Shown: positions 21,022-31,811 of the stretch, one piece after another | How positions within the stretch are numbered: position 1 is the first letter of the stretch | How the letters are laid out: each line of letters opens with the position of its first letter | Origin: an uncultured Paracoccaceae bacterium | GTDB taxonomy: Bacteria > Pseudomonadota > Alphaproteobacteria > Rhodobacterales > Rhodobacteraceae | Length of the DNA stretch: 64,000 nucleotides | Reading direction: 5' to 3' | Assembly: GCA_913060475.1 (NCBI GenBank) | Contig: CAJXSD010000006.1 | Location: 1 to 64,000 of the forward strand | The notes under the pieces: generated by a model | Database searches by the model: none | What the model saw: only the letters and a program-made list of their open reading frames with translations | What the model was told of the DNA's origin: nothing | Translations under genes and position numbers: made by a program

Positions 21022-22215
21022 TTAATCTTTCAGGCTCTCTTCGCGCAGACCATCGGCCAACAGGTTCAACCCCAAAACAAGGCTGAGCAGGGCGATGGAT
21101 GGCACTAGGGCGGGATGCGGATAGATGGACAGCAGTTTGCGTCCCTCGTTAATGGTGGCACCCCAGTTCGGATCTTCGGGTGCAAGACCCAGACCGAAAA
21201 AGCCCAATGTTCCCAAAAGAATGGTGGTGTATCCAATGCGCAAACAGAAATCCACAATCAGCGGCCCCCGCGCGTTGGGCAGAATTTCCCACAGCATGAT
21301 GTACCACGGACCTTCGCCACGGGTTTGTGCCGCGGCCACGTAATCGCGGGTTTTGATGTCCATCGCCAAACCGCGCACAATGCGGAATACGGTGGGCGAA
21401 TTCACAAAAACCACCGACACAAAGACGGTCAACAATCCCGCATCAACGTCGAACATATCAATCGCGTTGAACAGGGTTATTTTGCTGCCCTCTTCGTTGA
21501 TCAGGGAAATATATAGCATCCCCAATATGACCAGCGTGACGGCCAAAAACAGGTTGCGTTGTTGTGGCACGATATAGAACCGCGAATTGATCAACACGGT
21601 GCTGAATATCAGCGGGAATGAAAACAGCACCACCGCCATATATTGCGGCAATCCGGTCATGCGAATTTCAGGTGTCACCAGCAGATAGAACAGCAAAATG
21701 ACAGGGAACGCCAAGATCAGGTTTGCCAAAAATGATAGACCGATATCCAAACGACCGCCGAAATACCCCGCAGGCAAGCCCAAGGTAATCCCCACCATAA
21801 AGGCAAACATCGTGGCCAGCGGCGCAATCACAATCACGATTGTCGATCCTGCAACCATACGGCTGAACACATCGCGGGCCAGATTATCGCCACCCAGCAG
21901 GTAATAGGCGTAATCGCCATCCTCGGCCCCGCGCAGCGGGATACCTGGCACCTTGTTTTTCATGCCGGACACCTGTGACAGCGGATCATGCGTCATGATC
22001 ATATCAAACAGCCCCGCAAAGGTGCCGGTAAAGACCCAGAACATCACAATGGCAAAGCCGATCATGCCGATGGATGAATCAAACAGTTTGCCATAAAGGC
22101 CCAGTTTGCGTTTGTATTTGATAGACACGATAAATGTCACAATCAGCGCCACCCAGACAGGGGCAAATTGCGTCAAAACGCGCAGAGTTATTTCAATCCA
22201 GGACAAAAATTCCAT
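21022..22215 (-). CDS. Peptide ABC transporter permease (DppC type)
   Basis: A 397-aa inner-membrane permease, longer than usual because of an extra membrane segment and loop at the N-terminus and an insertion of helices in the middle. The hallmark DNLARDVFSRMVAGSTIVI opens the core; the coupling motif reads AAQTRGEGPWYIMLWEILPN near residue 300. It starts 11 bases after the dppB-like stop, so the genes are co-translated. Confidence 0.88.
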   Translation of the reverse strand: MEFLSWIEITLRVLTQFAPVWVALIVTFIVSIKYKRKLGLYGKLFDSSIGMIGFAIVMFWVFTGTFAGLFDMIMTHDPLSQVSGMKNKVPGIPLRGAEDGDYAYYLLGGDNLARDVFSRMVAGSTIVIVIAPLATMFAFMVGITLGLPAGYFGGRLDIGLSFLANLILAFPVILLFYLLVTPEIRMTGLPQYMAVVLFSFPLIFSTVLINSRFYIVPQQRNLFLAVTLVILGMLYISLINEEGSKITLFNAIDMFDVDAGLLTVFVSVVFVNSPTVFRIVRGLAMDIKTRDYVAAAQTRGEGPWYIMLWEILPNARGPLIVDFCLRIGYTTILLGTLGFFGLGLAPEDPNWGATINEGRKLLSIYPHPALVPSIALLSLVLGLNLLADGLREESLKD

Positions 22216-22226
22216 GATACCGCCCC

Positions 22227-23273
22227 CTAGTTTACGCTGATGCGTGGGTTCAGATACACATAGCCAATGTCAGAAATCAGCTGTGTGATCAAAACGACCA
22301 TCACGGATACAACAGAAATGCCCAGCAACAATTCGATATCGTTGTTGCCCGCGGCGGCGACCAATGTCCAACCTACACCTTTATAGTTGAACAGCGTTTC
22401 CACAATCACAACGCCGTTCAGCAGCCAAGGGAATTGCAGCATGATCACCGTAAAGGGGGCGATCAGCGCATTGCGCAGGGCATGTTTCATAACGACATTG
22501 CGGAATGACACGCCCTTTAATCGGGCGGTGCGGATATATTGTGCGGTCATCACCTCGGCCATCGACGCGCGGGTCATCCGCGCGATATAGCCCATACCGT
22601 ATAATGCGATGGTCAGGACGGGCAGGAAAAAGTTTTCAAACGTAGCCGCATCTGCCGCCTGCGTTGCCGTGCCCTTGAACCATTTTAGACCAAAGGCCGA
22701 TGATGCAAACACGGTTATCAAGATCACACCCGATACATATTCAGGCGTGGCGGTTGTGGTAATCGCAAAGGATGACAGGCTGCGATCCAGCTTTGATCCC
22801 TCTTTCATACCGGCCAGAACACCCACGATCAGGGCAGAGGGGATCATCAGAACCATGACCCAGAACATCAATTTGCCAGTCAGGCCCAATCGGGTGCCAA
22901 CGATTGACGACACTTCGTCTTTGAACACATTGGAAAACCCCCAATCGCCTTGCAAAACACCGCAAAATGTCGGGGCCTGATCCACAGGGATATCGATCGT
23001 TGCACAGCGCGCGCGTGTTTTCCCATCGCTGCCTGTGATGACGTAACCGGGCCAAACGCCCAACCATTCGCCATATTTAACGGGCAGGGGGCGCAGATAG
23101 CCGTTGTTGCCCAAGTAACTGGCAACCTCTTCGTCGGACATCCGGAAATTGCCTTCGGATTTCGCGAGCTTTTCCAAATTTGGATAAAGGTTGGTTAGAA
23201 AAAACACGATAAACGTCAAACACAGCGCGGTCATTACCATTACGCCGAAACGTTTAAGAATAAACAGTCCCAT
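22227..23273 (-). CDS. Peptide ABC transporter permease (DppB type)
   Basis: A 348-aa permease with six predicted membrane helices, starting MGLFILKRFGVMVMTALCLT. The coupling loop is TARLKGVSFRNVVMKHALRN near 250, and the C-terminus ends ISDIGYVYLNPRIS as in DppB proteins. A large periplasmic loop (about 35-110) contains two cysteines. The frame stays open 12 codons upstream, but GGGAAT and family alignment favour the ATG at 23273. Confidence 0.88.
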   Translation of the reverse strand: MGLFILKRFGVMVMTALCLTFIVFFLTNLYPNLEKLAKSEGNFRMSDEEVASYLGNNGYLRPLPVKYGEWLGVWPGYVITGSDGKTRARCATIDIPVDQAPTFCGVLQGDWGFSNVFKDEVSSIVGTRLGLTGKLMFWVMVLMIPSALIVGVLAGMKEGSKLDRSLSSFAITTTATPEYVSGVILITVFASSAFGLKWFKGTATQAADAATFENFFLPVLTIALYGMGYIARMTRASMAEVMTAQYIRTARLKGVSFRNVVMKHALRNALIAPFTVIMLQFPWLLNGVVIVETLFNYKGVGWTLVAAAGNNDIELLLGISVVSVMVVLITQLISDIGYVYLNPRISVN

Positions 23274-23317
23274 ATCATTCCCTGTCGACTGTGGGGTTTT
23301 GCATCCCATTATATAGC

Positions 23318-23351
23318 AAAAGACCGCATACGCGTGCGCATGCGGTCTTTT
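23318..23351 (-). terminator. Intercistronic hairpin after the binding-protein gene
   Basis: AAAAGACCGCAT (23318-23329) pairs perfectly with ATGCGGTCTTTT (23340-23351) around a 10-base loop. On the minus strand it lies 11 bases after the solute-binding protein stop and ends in TTTTGC. Such partial terminators let the binding protein be made in excess over the permeases, or protect its mRNA 3' end. Confidence 0.75.
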
Positions 23352-23362
23352 TTAGTGCGAAT

Positions 23363-25036
23363 TTACGCTTTCAGCGCCCACTTATAAACCTGTGGCAGGT
23401 ATGCAATGTGCATATCACAGCCCACAACGTTGTCTTTGTGGTGACGATACAGTGACCGCCAGTATGGCTGAATGGTTACGCCTTCTTCTGCGATGATGGC
23501 CTGACATTTCGATGCCACTTCACGACGCTTGGCTGCATCGGCGATTGAATTGGCCTCGGACAGAAGCGCGTCGAATTCTGGGTTTGACCAACCAAATTCG
23601 TTCCATGCCTCGCCCGAACGATAGGCCAGACCCCAGATTTGGGTCGCCAGCGGACGGTGGTTCCAGTTGGTCGAGCTGAACGCATATTTTGTCCAGTCGT
23701 TCCAGAATGTTGACCCTGGCAAAATGGTCCGTTTGATGTTGAACCCTGCATCACGCAGCTGTGCCGCAACCGAGTCGGTGGTGTTTTTGCGCCAATCATC
23801 GTCGATCGAATGCAGTTCGAATTCGTAATCTGCCATGCCGGCTTCTTCCAGCAACGCTTTCGCTTTGGCGGGGTCATAGGGCAGGCGACCGACATTTGGA
23901 TCGGTTTCGGGGTGCATTGGGCCCGCGTGGTGGTTGTTTGCAGCCGATCCCAGACCAGCGTACCCCAGTTCCAGACAGACTTCGTTGTCAACGGCCATTG
24001 CAATTGCCTGACGGACACGTTTGTCAGCGAATGGTTTTACGCCATTTGCATCTTCGGCCAACTGGTTTGGACGCACAACGATGGTCGCGCCAGATGCCAC
24101 TTCGGATTTGACCCAACCGATGCTGTCGAATACGTCCACGAAATCGCCAACGGTTTCCCAAATCGCGTCCACTTCGTCCGCGTCAGCGGCGGCAACCCAT
24201 GCGGATGGGTCTGTGCCGTAATCGATGAATTCGATACGATCCAGATAGCCACCTTTGCCTGCGGCATAGCCCCACCATTCGTGGTCCTCGTTGCGCACAA
24301 CAACGCCTTTTACGCCAACCTCTAGGCTTTCGGGTTTCATGTAACCTGTGCCGATTGGGTTGGACAGCATGGTTTCTGCTGTGTGGCTGGCATGGGTGAT
24401 TGCAGCAGGGTAATCAGCCATACCTGCAATAATTGTGATGTCGGATGTTGCGCATTTCAACACAACTGTGTGGCTGTCCACAACGGTGATTGCGCCTGCG
24501 GCCGCTTTGCCTGTGTCTGGGTCAACCAAGGACGCCATACGACCCGCCATTGAGTTACCTTCGACGGATTTGTCACACCATCCCTCGATGTTGCGCGCCA
24601 CGTCTTCGGCGGTGAAATCGTCGCCGTTGTTCCATTTCACGCCTTTGCGGACGTTCAATGTGTATTCTGTCGCGTCGTCATTGACCGACCAGCTTTCCAG
24701 CAACATGGGCTGGAATGAACCGTCATTGTTATATTCAACCAGATATTCCAGCCAACCTGCTGTAAAGGCGGCAATCTGTGTCCAGTCATAGGTGCGTGGG
24801 TCTTTCAGTGCGCGCACTTCCATCTGGAACCGCAATGTCCCGCCCATTTGCGCGTGACCTGCCGCCTGTGCCGGCTGCGTCAGCCCGCCCAAAGTGTACG
24901 CGGCAGAAGCCGTCAGACCAAGCGCAGTTGTGCGCGCCAAAAATTCGCGGCGGCTCAGATCGCCGTTTTTGAATTCGCTGGCATACATTTCTGCAACTGG
25001 GTGAATGTTTCCATCTGTGATGGTTGATTGCGTCAT
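23363..25036 (-). CDS. Peptide-type ABC solute-binding protein, Tat-exported
   Basis: A 557-aa family 5 binding protein. The N-terminus has an unusual 25-residue lead followed by a twin-arginine signal ([18 protein letters not shown], cleavage after AQA), so it is exported folded. The mature part has the family-5 core ([24 protein letters not shown] split across blocks, [14 protein letters not shown]). Family members bind peptides, but also opines, nickel or sugars; the ligand is not readable. AGGGAG six bases upstream sets the start at 25036. First gene of the transporter operon. Confidence 0.9.
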   Translation of the reverse strand: MTQSTITDGNIHPVAEMYASEFKNGDLSRREFLARTTALGLTASAAYTLGGLTQPAQAAGHAQMGGTLRFQMEVRALKDPRTYDWTQIAAFTAGWLEYLVEYNNDGSFQPMLLESWSVNDDATEYTLNVRKGVKWNNGDDFTAEDVARNIEGWCDKSVEGNSMAGRMASLVDPDTGKAAAGAITVVDSHTVVLKCATSDITIIAGMADYPAAITHASHTAETMLSNPIGTGYMKPESLEVGVKGVVVRNEDHEWWGYAAGKGGYLDRIEFIDYGTDPSAWVAAADADEVDAIWETVGDFVDVFDSIGWVKSEVASGATIVVRPNQLAEDANGVKPFADKRVRQAIAMAVDNEVCLELGYAGLGSAANNHHAGPMHPETDPNVGRLPYDPAKAKALLEEAGMADYEFELHSIDDDWRKNTTDSVAAQLRDAGFNIKRTILPGSTFWNDWTKYAFSSTNWNHRPLATQIWGLAYRSGEAWNEFGWSNPEFDALLSEANSIADAAKRREVASKCQAIIAEEGVTIQPYWRSLYRHHKDNVVGCDMHIAYLPQVYKWALKA

Positions 25037-25156
25037 AGTCATCTCCCTGTGTGACACATTATAGTATTGGTGGGTTTACCTGGTGTTTCGTCAAACAGGA
25101 CAGCAATCGTCCCGCCGCGTGGCCCCACATTCCGCTATGAGGCCCGAAAACACCCC

Positions 25157-25180
25157 TGACGTCAACGTCATTAATCGTCA
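25157..25180. promoter_or_regulatory. CGTCA repeats upstream of the ABC operon
   Basis: TGACGTCA (25157-25164) is a palindrome, and CGTCA recurs at 25166-25170 and 25176-25180. The cluster lies about 120-145 bases upstream of the binding-protein start in a gap with no ORF (25037-25285). It may be a regulator site; nothing else supports this. Confidence 0.3.
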
Positions 25181-25285
25181 TATTTGCATCAAATCGCGAC
25201 ATGAACCCATCAAAAACGACTCGGATCCGGTTTGCAACCCGAAACTAAAAATTTTTCGTGAACACAGAGGATCAAGCCGATGAAA

Positions 25286-26194
25286 CTATTTATAGTTTGG
25301 GCGATAAACGCTCCAATTTCGCATTTTACTGCGAAACCATGTGCGTTGGCGTTTGGCGAACTGTCGTGTGGCGATGGTGGCCAAATCACAGGCCTGTTCC
25401 AATGATATTTCCCCGCGCAAATGTGCGATCAGTTCCGGCGCGCCGATTGTTTTCGACGACAGGGCAGTGGGGTCCCATGTGGGCAGATTTTCGGCCGCCT
25501 CATCCAAGGCCCCCAGATCGATCATTTGTGAAAATCGCTGGGCAATGCGTTGATCTAAAACATCCTTTTCCAGATCAAATAGGATCGGGAAACATTGATC
25601 CAGCGGCAATTTTGGTGCAGGCGTGCGCGCCTGCCACCAGGTAATCGACCGTCCTGTACTGGCCTGCACCTCCCAGGCGCGTTGGACGCGCATGGGATTT
25701 TGCAAATCAATTTTGTCCCGGGTCTGGGGATCAAGATCGGCGATCATTGGGTCCAAACCCTGGGTCATGCGCAGAGCATCGGCGCGTGCGCGAATATCTG
25801 CGGGCGTGGCGGGGATTTCGGCCAGACCCTGCGTCAGCGCGGTAAAATACAGGCCCGTTCCCCCGACAATGATCGGGCGCTGTCCCTGTTGGGACAATGT
25901 CGCAATCAGATCATCCACTTCGCGCAGCCAATGTCCCACGGAATAGGGGGCGTCGCGCCCCAAATGGCCGTATAGCATATGTTGCACGATGGCTTCGTCC
26001 TGCGGGGATGGGCGCGCTGACAGAACGCGCCAGTTGTCATAAACCTGCAAGGCATCTGCATTGATGACCACACCGCCTTGCGCGGCCGCAATATCTAGCG
26101 CCAGCGCCGATTTTCCCGATGCTGTCGGACCTGCGATCAACACCGGCTGATCGGCGGGAATGGCGCGGATATCTTGGGAAATGACTGTGGTCAC
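25286..26194 (-). CDS. miaA: tRNA dimethylallyltransferase
   Basis: Adds dimethylallyl to A37 of tRNAs reading codons that start with U. The 302-aa protein has the P-loop [13 protein letters not shown] (about 22-34), INADALQVY for the prenyl/tRNA pocket, [10 protein letters not shown] and [11 protein letters not shown]-like [12 protein letters not shown] near the C-terminus. It is divergent from pyrH over a 144-base gap. An atypical ribosome site precedes the start. Confidence 0.95.
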   Translation of the reverse strand: MTTVISQDIRAIPADQPVLIAGPTASGKSALALDIAAAQGGVVINADALQVYDNWRVLSARPSPQDEAIVQHMLYGHLGRDAPYSVGHWLREVDDLIATLSQQGQRPIIVGGTGLYFTALTQGLAEIPATPADIRARADALRMTQGLDPMIADLDPQTRDKIDLQNPMRVQRAWEVQASTGRSITWWQARTPAPKLPLDQCFPILFDLEKDVLDQRIAQRFSQMIDLGALDEAAENLPTWDPTALSSKTIGAPELIAHLRGEISLEQACDLATIATRQFAKRQRTWFRSKMRNWSVYRPNYK

Positions 26195-26338
26195 GCAGGG
26201 CTCCGTCGTGGTAATGGGGTTGGGCGCATGGGGCTTTTTACGCAGATCTGGGGGAAAACGTAAATTGGTGCATTGAAGTTTGCGTTAAATTCCGACATTT
26301 TACCGCCCAATTCTATCGCGTTGTTCAAGGAGTGCAAT

Positions 26339-27070
26339 ATGACCGAAACACCCAGCCCGAAAACCACATTTAAACGTGTTATGCTAAAAATTTCGGGCGA
26401 AGCCCTGATGGGCGATCAGGGATTTGGATTGCATCCCCCCACAGTCGAAAGAATCGCACGTGAGGTCAAAACAGTCCACGATATGGGTGTTGAAATCTGT
26501 ATGGTGATCGGCGGCGGCAATATTTTCCGTGGCCTGCAGGGCAGCGCACAGGGGATGGAACGCACGACAGCCGATTACATGGGCATGCTAGCCACCGTAA
26601 TGAACGCCCTTGCGATGCAAAGCGCGCTTGAGGGATTGGGCGTCTTTACCCGCGTGATCAGCGCCATTCCGATGGATCAGGTCTGCGAACCCTATATCCG
26701 CCGCCGCGCCGTGCGCCATCTAGAGAAAAAGCGTGTGTGCATTTTCGCAGCCGGCACCGGCAACCCATACTTTACGACCGATACCGCATCAGCGCTGCGG
26801 GCGTCAGAAATGGCCTGTGATGCGGTCTTTATGGGCAAACAGGTCGATGGTATTTACGACAGTGATCCGAAAACAAATCCCGATGCACAGCGGTTCGACA
26901 CGATCACCTATACCCAGGTGTTACAAGACAACCTGCGCGTCATGGATGCCAGCGCAATTGCCCTGATGCGGGACAATAAAATGCCGCTGATTGTGTTTTC
27001 ACTGGACGAACCGGGTGGGTTCCGTGGCATTTTGGCAGGACAAGGGACCTATACAACTGTGACCGACTAG
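26339..27070 (+). CDS. pyrH: UMP kinase
   Basis: Phosphorylates UMP to UDP. The 243-aa protein starts at the ATG at 26339, set by AAGGAG upstream; the open frame from 26273 adds non-homologous residues. Motifs: [28 protein letters not shown] and [12 protein letters not shown], which line the ATP and UMP sites. First gene of a long run leading through frr, uppS and cdsA to lpxB. Confidence 0.95.
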   Translation: MTETPSPKTTFKRVMLKISGEALMGDQGFGLHPPTVERIAREVKTVHDMGVEICMVIGGGNIFRGLQGSAQGMERTTADYMGMLATVMNALAMQSALEGLGVFTRVISAIPMDQVCEPYIRRRAVRHLEKKRVCIFAAGTGNPYFTTDTASALRASEMACDAVFMGKQVDGIYDSDPKTNPDAQRFDTITYTQVLQDNLRVMDASAIALMRDNKMPLIVFSLDEPGGFRGILAGQGTYTTVTD

Positions 27071-27114
27071 GGTTACAAGGGATTAACACGAAAACAGATC
27101 TAAAGGGCAGGACA

Positions 27115-27675
27115 ATGTCAGACGAATTTATGTTAGACACAGATGGACTAAAGCGGCGCATGGATGGCGCTTTGGCGTCCTTAAAAACGGAATTTGCATC
27201 CTTGCGGACGGGTCGCGCGTCTGCATCCATGCTGGAACCTATCACGGTCGAGGCCTATGGCCAGCGGACCCCCATCAATCAGGTGGGCACCGTGAACGTG
27301 CCCGAACCGCGCATGGTGACCATTAATGTGTGGGATAAATCCATGGTCAATGCCGTGGAAAAGGCGATCCGCGAAAGCGGTTTGGGCATTAACCCACAGC
27401 TGAACGGCACAATCATCATGCTGCCCATCCCCGAACTGAACGAAGAACGCCGTCGCGAATTAACCCGTGTCGCGGCCCAATACGCCGAAAGCGCGCGTGT
27501 TTCCATCCGAAACGTGCGCCGCGACGGGATGGACCAGATCAAGAAAGCCAAGGACGGCATGTCCGAAGACGACCAGAAATTCTGGGAAGCCGAGGTCCAG
27601 GAATTGACCGATAAATCGATCAAATCCGTCGATGCCGCTTTGGAAACAAAGCAAGCCGAAATTATGCAGGTCTGA
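27115..27675 (+). CDS. frr: Ribosome recycling factor
   Basis: Splits post-termination ribosomes together with EF-G. It has 186 aa, the usual size: [20 protein letters not shown] in the N-terminal part of domain I, the beta domain ([16 protein letters not shown]), and the long C-terminal helices ([21 protein letters not shown] in two blocks). Its stop TGA shares a base with the uppS ATG, giving tight coupling. Confidence 0.97.
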   Translation: MSDEFMLDTDGLKRRMDGALASLKTEFASLRTGRASASMLEPITVEAYGQRTPINQVGTVNVPEPRMVTINVWDKSMVNAVEKAIRESGLGINPQLNGTIIMLPIPELNEERRRELTRVAAQYAESARVSIRNVRRDGMDQIKKAKDGMSEDDQKFWEAEVQELTDKSIKSVDAALETKQAEIMQV

Positions 27676-28409
27676 TGTCAGGTATGGCGGACGGTAAATC
27701 AGCCGATAAATGCGCACGCCATGTTGCCATTATTATGGATGGCAACGGTCGGTGGGCGCAGTTGCGGGGCCGTCCGCGGTTGTTTGGCCATCGCGCCGGG
27801 GCCAAGCGCGTGCGCGAAATTGTCGAGGCCTGTCCGGATTTGGGCGTGGAATATTTGACGATCTTTGCCTTTTCCACCGAAAATTGGAAACGCACCCAGA
27901 CCGAGGTGTCGGGCCTGATGTCGCTGTTCAAACACTATATCCTGAAAGAGGCAAGATCCCTTGCCGAGGCAGGCGTTTGTGTGCGCTTCATCGGGGATCG
28001 CCACCGGCTGGAACCCAAATTGGTCACCCTGATGGGCGAATTGGAACAGATTACGCAAGATAATACCCGGGTTAATCTGACCATTGCATTGAACTATGGC
28101 GGCCGCGACGAGGTGGCGCGGGCCGTCAAACGCATGGCCCTGGATATCGAGGCTGGCAAAATCTGCGCCCAGGATGTCAGCGAAAATACCCTGACCCGTT
28201 ATCTGGACACCCATGTTTTGCCCGATCCCGATTTGGTTATCCGCACCTCCGGCGAGGCGCGGGTTTCAAATTTCCTGCTCTGGCAGGCGGCCTATTCGGA
28301 ATATGAATTTGTCAAAACCCTTTGGCCCGATTTTACGCGTGAAATTTTTGCCCAGATCGTTGGGGATTTCGCACACCGCGATCGTCGGTTCGGCGCGGTG
28401 AAATCATGA
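27675..28409 (+). CDS. uppS: Undecaprenyl diphosphate synthase
   Basis: Cis-prenyltransferase making the C55 lipid carrier for peptidoglycan and LPS. The 244-aa protein has IIMDGNGRWA with catalytic Asp22, HRAGAKRVREIV, LTIFAFSTENWKR, NLTIALNYGGRDE and the substrate-binding RTSGEARVSNFLLWQAAYSE. It overlaps frr by one base and cdsA by four. Confidence 0.96.
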   Translation: MSGMADGKSADKCARHVAIIMDGNGRWAQLRGRPRLFGHRAGAKRVREIVEACPDLGVEYLTIFAFSTENWKRTQTEVSGLMSLFKHYILKEARSLAEAGVCVRFIGDRHRLEPKLVTLMGELEQITQDNTRVNLTIALNYGGRDEVARAVKRMALDIEAGKICAQDVSENTLTRYLDTHVLPDPDLVIRTSGEARVSNFLLWQAAYSEYEFVKTLWPDFTREIFAQIVGDFAHRDRRFGAVKS

Positions 28410-29188
28410 CGTCGGGCCGCTGGAACGACCTGCGTACGCGCATTTTTTCGGCCCTAATTTTATTGGCAATCGCTGGTGGGTCCCTGTGGTTGGGGCCCGC
28501 TGGGTTCGGAATGTTCGTTCTTGTTCTGGTCGCAGCGATGCATTGGGAACTGGCACGGATGATTGTGCCCGATGTCAGCTGGCAGGGCTTTGCCGCGGGC
28601 GGGGTGGCGGCTATCGCATCGGTTGGGATTGTGATCTACCCAGACCCCGTTCAACAGGGTGTGATCTTGGGTCTAAATGCGGTGCTGCAGGCCGTCTTGT
28701 TTCGCAACATGATTACGCGCGCGGCGCTGTATTCCTGTGCGATTGTTCTGTCTGGTTTGGTGCTTTACCGTTTGGATTTAACCTACGGCGTTCGTGCGAT
28801 CCTTTGGTTGACCGGCTTGGTTGTTGTGACTGACATCGCGGGATATTTTGCGGGCCGCATCATTGGTGGACCAAAGTTCTGGCCACGGTTTAGCCCAAAA
28901 AAAACATGGTCAGGCGCTGTGGCCGGATGGGCGGCTGCGGTGGGTTTATCTGTTGCGATGCTGCCGCGAATTGCGCCTGATCTAAGCCTGTTTGCGATCG
29001 TAATTTTGGCGATTGCCTTGTCATTTTGTTCCCAAATGGGCGACATTTTCGAAAGTGCGATAAAACGCAAATGCGACGTGAAAGACAGTTCAAACCTGAT
29101 CCCCGGTCATGGTGGGGTGTTGGACCGTATGGATGGCATTGTGGGGGCGGCCTTGGCCTTTGGCTTGGTCGGGCCTTGGGTGTTGTGA
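28406..29188 (+). CDS. cdsA: Phosphatidate cytidylyltransferase
   Basis: Makes CDP-diacylglycerol, the precursor of all phospholipids. The 260-aa integral membrane protein has about seven helices and ends with the CdsA signature SAIKRKCDVKDSSNLIPGHG followed by GVLDRMDG. ATGA overlap with uppS indicates coupling; dxr begins one base after its stop. Confidence 0.94.
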   Translation: MTSGRWNDLRTRIFSALILLAIAGGSLWLGPAGFGMFVLVLVAAMHWELARMIVPDVSWQGFAAGGVAAIASVGIVIYPDPVQQGVILGLNAVLQAVLFRNMITRAALYSCAIVLSGLVLYRLDLTYGVRAILWLTGLVVVTDIAGYFAGRIIGGPKFWPRFSPKKTWSGAVAGWAAAVGLSVAMLPRIAPDLSLFAIVILAIALSFCSQMGDIFESAIKRKCDVKDSSNLIPGHGGVLDRMDGIVGAALAFGLVGPWVL

Positions 29189-29189
29189 C

Positions 29190-30356
29190 ATGAAACGGAT
29201 TAGCATCTTGGGCGCAACGGGGTCTATCGGACAAAGCACCTTGGATATCCTGCGCCATGATCGGGACAGTTTTGATGTCTGTGCATTGACAGGGGCGCGT
29301 AATATCCACCAACTGGCCCAAGATGCGATAGAATTTGGCGCAAGCTATGCCATCACATCGGTTGACGACCTGTACCAACCGCTAAAGGAATTGTTGGCGG
29401 GCACCGGTGTGACGGTGATGGCGGGGCGTGCCGCCTTGGTTGAGGCGGGTGATTTGCCTGTTGATCTGTGCGTATCCGCAATCGTTGGGGCCGCTGGGTT
29501 GGAACCGGGGTATCGTGCGCTGGCGCGGGGCGCTGATTTGGCCCTGGCCAACAAAGAAAGCATGGTCGCTGCCGGTCAGTTGATGAAACAAACCGCCCGC
29601 AAACACGGGGGACAATTGTTACCCGTTGACAGCGAACATTCCGCGATTTTTCAGGCCCTACAGGGCGAAGCCAGACAATCAGTAGAGCGGGTGATCATCA
29701 CCGCATCAGGCGGCGCGTTTCGCGATTGGTCGCTTGCGCAATTGCAATCGGCCACACCGGCCCAGGCGCAGACCCATCCGAATTGGGACATGGGGCAACG
29801 CATCACGATTGACAGCGCGTCTATGTTTAACAAAGCCCTAGAAGTCATTGAGGCAAAAGAGTTATTTGATTTGTCGCCCGGCCAAATAGAGGTGGTCATT
29901 CATCCCCAATCCCTGATCCATTCGATTGTCGGGTTTTGCGATGCAGGCATGATGGCCCATATCGGGCCCCATGATATGCGCCACGCGATTGCCTATGCGA
30001 TGTATTACCCCAATCGCCCCGCGCTGCCGCTTGCGCGGTTGGATCTGGTCAAGATTGGACGTCTGGATTTTATGGAACCCGACCGCGCGAAATATCCTGC
30101 CCTGGATCTGGCCGATCAGGTTATGGATCAGGGCGGTTTGATGGGGGCTGCGTTCAATGCGGCCAAGGAAACGGCGCTGGATGCCTTTATTGCCGGTCAA
30201 ATTGGATTTTTAACCATGTCGCAGGTTGTCAAACGGGTCTTGGACCGCCTATCTATAGACACAGCGGCCAAATCTGATCCGTTGGATTTGGAAAACATTT
30301 TGGCGATGGACGCCTTGGCGCGTACCGTTGCCGGCAAAGAAATTGATAAGATTTAA
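29190..30356 (+). CDS. dxr: 1-deoxy-D-xylulose 5-phosphate reductoisomerase
   Basis: Second step of the MEP isoprenoid pathway, NADPH dependent. The 388-aa protein starts MKRISILGATGSIGQST, the NADPH fold; LALANKESMVAAG and PVDSEHSAIFQAL hold metal and substrate residues, followed by the NMGQRITIDSA-type motif (WDMGQRITIDSASMFNK). The start is the ATG at 29190; an in-frame extension inside cdsA is not real. It supplies precursors to uppS two genes upstream. Confidence 0.95.
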   Translation: MKRISILGATGSIGQSTLDILRHDRDSFDVCALTGARNIHQLAQDAIEFGASYAITSVDDLYQPLKELLAGTGVTVMAGRAALVEAGDLPVDLCVSAIVGAAGLEPGYRALARGADLALANKESMVAAGQLMKQTARKHGGQLLPVDSEHSAIFQALQGEARQSVERVIITASGGAFRDWSLAQLQSATPAQAQTHPNWDMGQRITIDSASMFNKALEVIEAKELFDLSPGQIEVVIHPQSLIHSIVGFCDAGMMAHIGPHDMRHAIAYAMYYPNRPALPLARLDLVKIGRLDFMEPDRAKYPALDLADQVMDQGGLMGAAFNAAKETALDAFIAGQIGFLTMSQVVKRVLDRLSIDTAAKSDPLDLENILAMDALARTVAGKEIDKI

Positions 30357-30370
30357 GGTAAGGGCACCCT

Positions 30371-31717
30371 TTGGAATTCGCGTCTGTATTACCCGCGTTC
30401 GGAAACTTTGGCTTTACGATTTTGGCCTTTGTTGCCAGTTTGTCGGTCATCGTGTTTGTACATGAATTTGGCCATTACATCGTGGGCCGTTGGTCTGGGA
30501 TCAAGGCGGATGTATTTTCACTGGGCTTTGGTCCGGTTCTGGCGTCGCGCGTGGATCGTCACGGCACGAAATGGCAATTCGCACTGTTGCCTTTCGGGGG
30601 GTATGTCAAGTTCAAGGGCGATAAATCCGCGGCCAGCGCCCCGGACGGCGACATGTTGGAAACGCTGGACCCATCGCAGTTGCGCGACACCATGCACGGT
30701 GCGCCCCTGTGGGCGCGGGCGGCCACGGTTGCCGCGGGCCCTGTGTTTAATTTCATATTCTCGATCGCGCTGTTTTTTACCCTGTCGCTTAGCGAAGGAA
30801 CCGTAAAATTACCGCTAAGTGTTGGAAAAATATATGATCTGCCCCATATGGGCGAATTGCAGGTGGGCGATCAATTGCTGGCGGTGGATGGCATTGATGC
30901 ACCGCAAAGCGATGATGTCGGGCAATTCTTTGCAGACATCCGTAAATCAACGACTTTCCCGCTGATGCCCTATCGTGTGGTGCGCGACGGGGTGGTGATG
31001 ACCGTCGATGGACCCAGCATGGATCCCGCGCGTGTGGATCGTTTGATCCCACGGTCCGCCGCGATTGAGGCAGGGTTGGACATCGGGGATGTGATCACCA
31101 CCGTCAACGGCGAAGAGATTTATTCATTTTCGCGGTTGAAGGAATTGGTCGAAGGGTCCGATGGCAACCCCTTGACGTTAAACATCTGGCGGAATGGGCA
31201 AAATTTTGAAACCATTTTGCAACCCAAACGCAGCGATGAACAAAAGGCGGACGGTTCATTCGTGACCTACTGGCGGATTGGCATTGTGGGCACGGTGTAT
31301 TCATTTGAACCGGCAAACGGTGCCGTTGGGGTTTGGGATGCCTTTGACTATAGCTTGGCAAATACCTATCGCATCATGGAAGGTTCGGTGTCTGGCCTCT
31401 ATCACGTGTTTTCAGGTGCGATCAGCAGTTGTAACCTGTCTGGTCCGATTGGGATTGCCGAAACCACGGGGCAAATGGCCCAGCAAAGCGGGATGGATTT
31501 GTTATGGTTCATTGCCATGTTGTCCACCGCGATTGGCATGGTCAATCTGTTCCCGATCCCGGTATTGGATGGGGGGCATCTGGTGTTTTATGCCTATGAG
31601 GCCGTGTTTAAAAAACCGCCAAATGCCAAATTTATGAATGGTTTAATGTCTGCCGGATTGGCATTGATTTTGTCATTCATGCTGTTTGCCATCTTTAACG
31701 ACATTTTCTGCCCGTAA
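30371..31717 (+). CDS. rseP: Site-2 (intramembrane) zinc metalloprotease RseP
   Basis: A 448-aa inner-membrane protease that cuts anti-sigma factors and leftover signal peptides. The zinc motif HEFGH is at 31-35 within the first helix; two PDZ-like domains span about 130-300; the third ligand lies in PIPVLDGGHL in a late helix. The start codon is TTG at 30371, with AAGGG 7 bases upstream and no alternative ATG in the right place. Classic position between dxr and bamA. Confidence 0.92.
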   Translation: MEFASVLPAFGNFGFTILAFVASLSVIVFVHEFGHYIVGRWSGIKADVFSLGFGPVLASRVDRHGTKWQFALLPFGGYVKFKGDKSAASAPDGDMLETLDPSQLRDTMHGAPLWARAATVAAGPVFNFIFSIALFFTLSLSEGTVKLPLSVGKIYDLPHMGELQVGDQLLAVDGIDAPQSDDVGQFFADIRKSTTFPLMPYRVVRDGVVMTVDGPSMDPARVDRLIPRSAAIEAGLDIGDVITTVNGEEIYSFSRLKELVEGSDGNPLTLNIWRNGQNFETILQPKRSDEQKADGSFVTYWRIGIVGTVYSFEPANGAVGVWDAFDYSLANTYRIMEGSVSGLYHVFSGAISSCNLSGPIGIAETTGQMAQQSGMDLLWFIAMLSTAIGMVNLFPIPVLDGGHLVFYAYEAVFKKPPNAKFMNGLMSAGLALILSFMLFAIFNDIFCP

Positions 31718-31754
31718 TTCTGCGGCAAATCCTGCAATATGGGGCATTGGCATT

Positions 31755-31783
31755 TTGACAAAGCCCCGTGAACGCGGTACCTA
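31755..31783 (+). promoter_or_regulatory. Sigma-70-like promoter of bamA
   Basis: TTGACA (31755-31760), a 17-base spacer, and TACCTA (31778-31783) upstream of bamA. The -35 is perfect and the -10 fair. This gives bamA and the genes after it a promoter separate from the pyrH run. Confidence 0.5.
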
Positions 31784-31811
31784 GATCTTAGGTTTTTGGC
31801 AGGAGTGCGTG

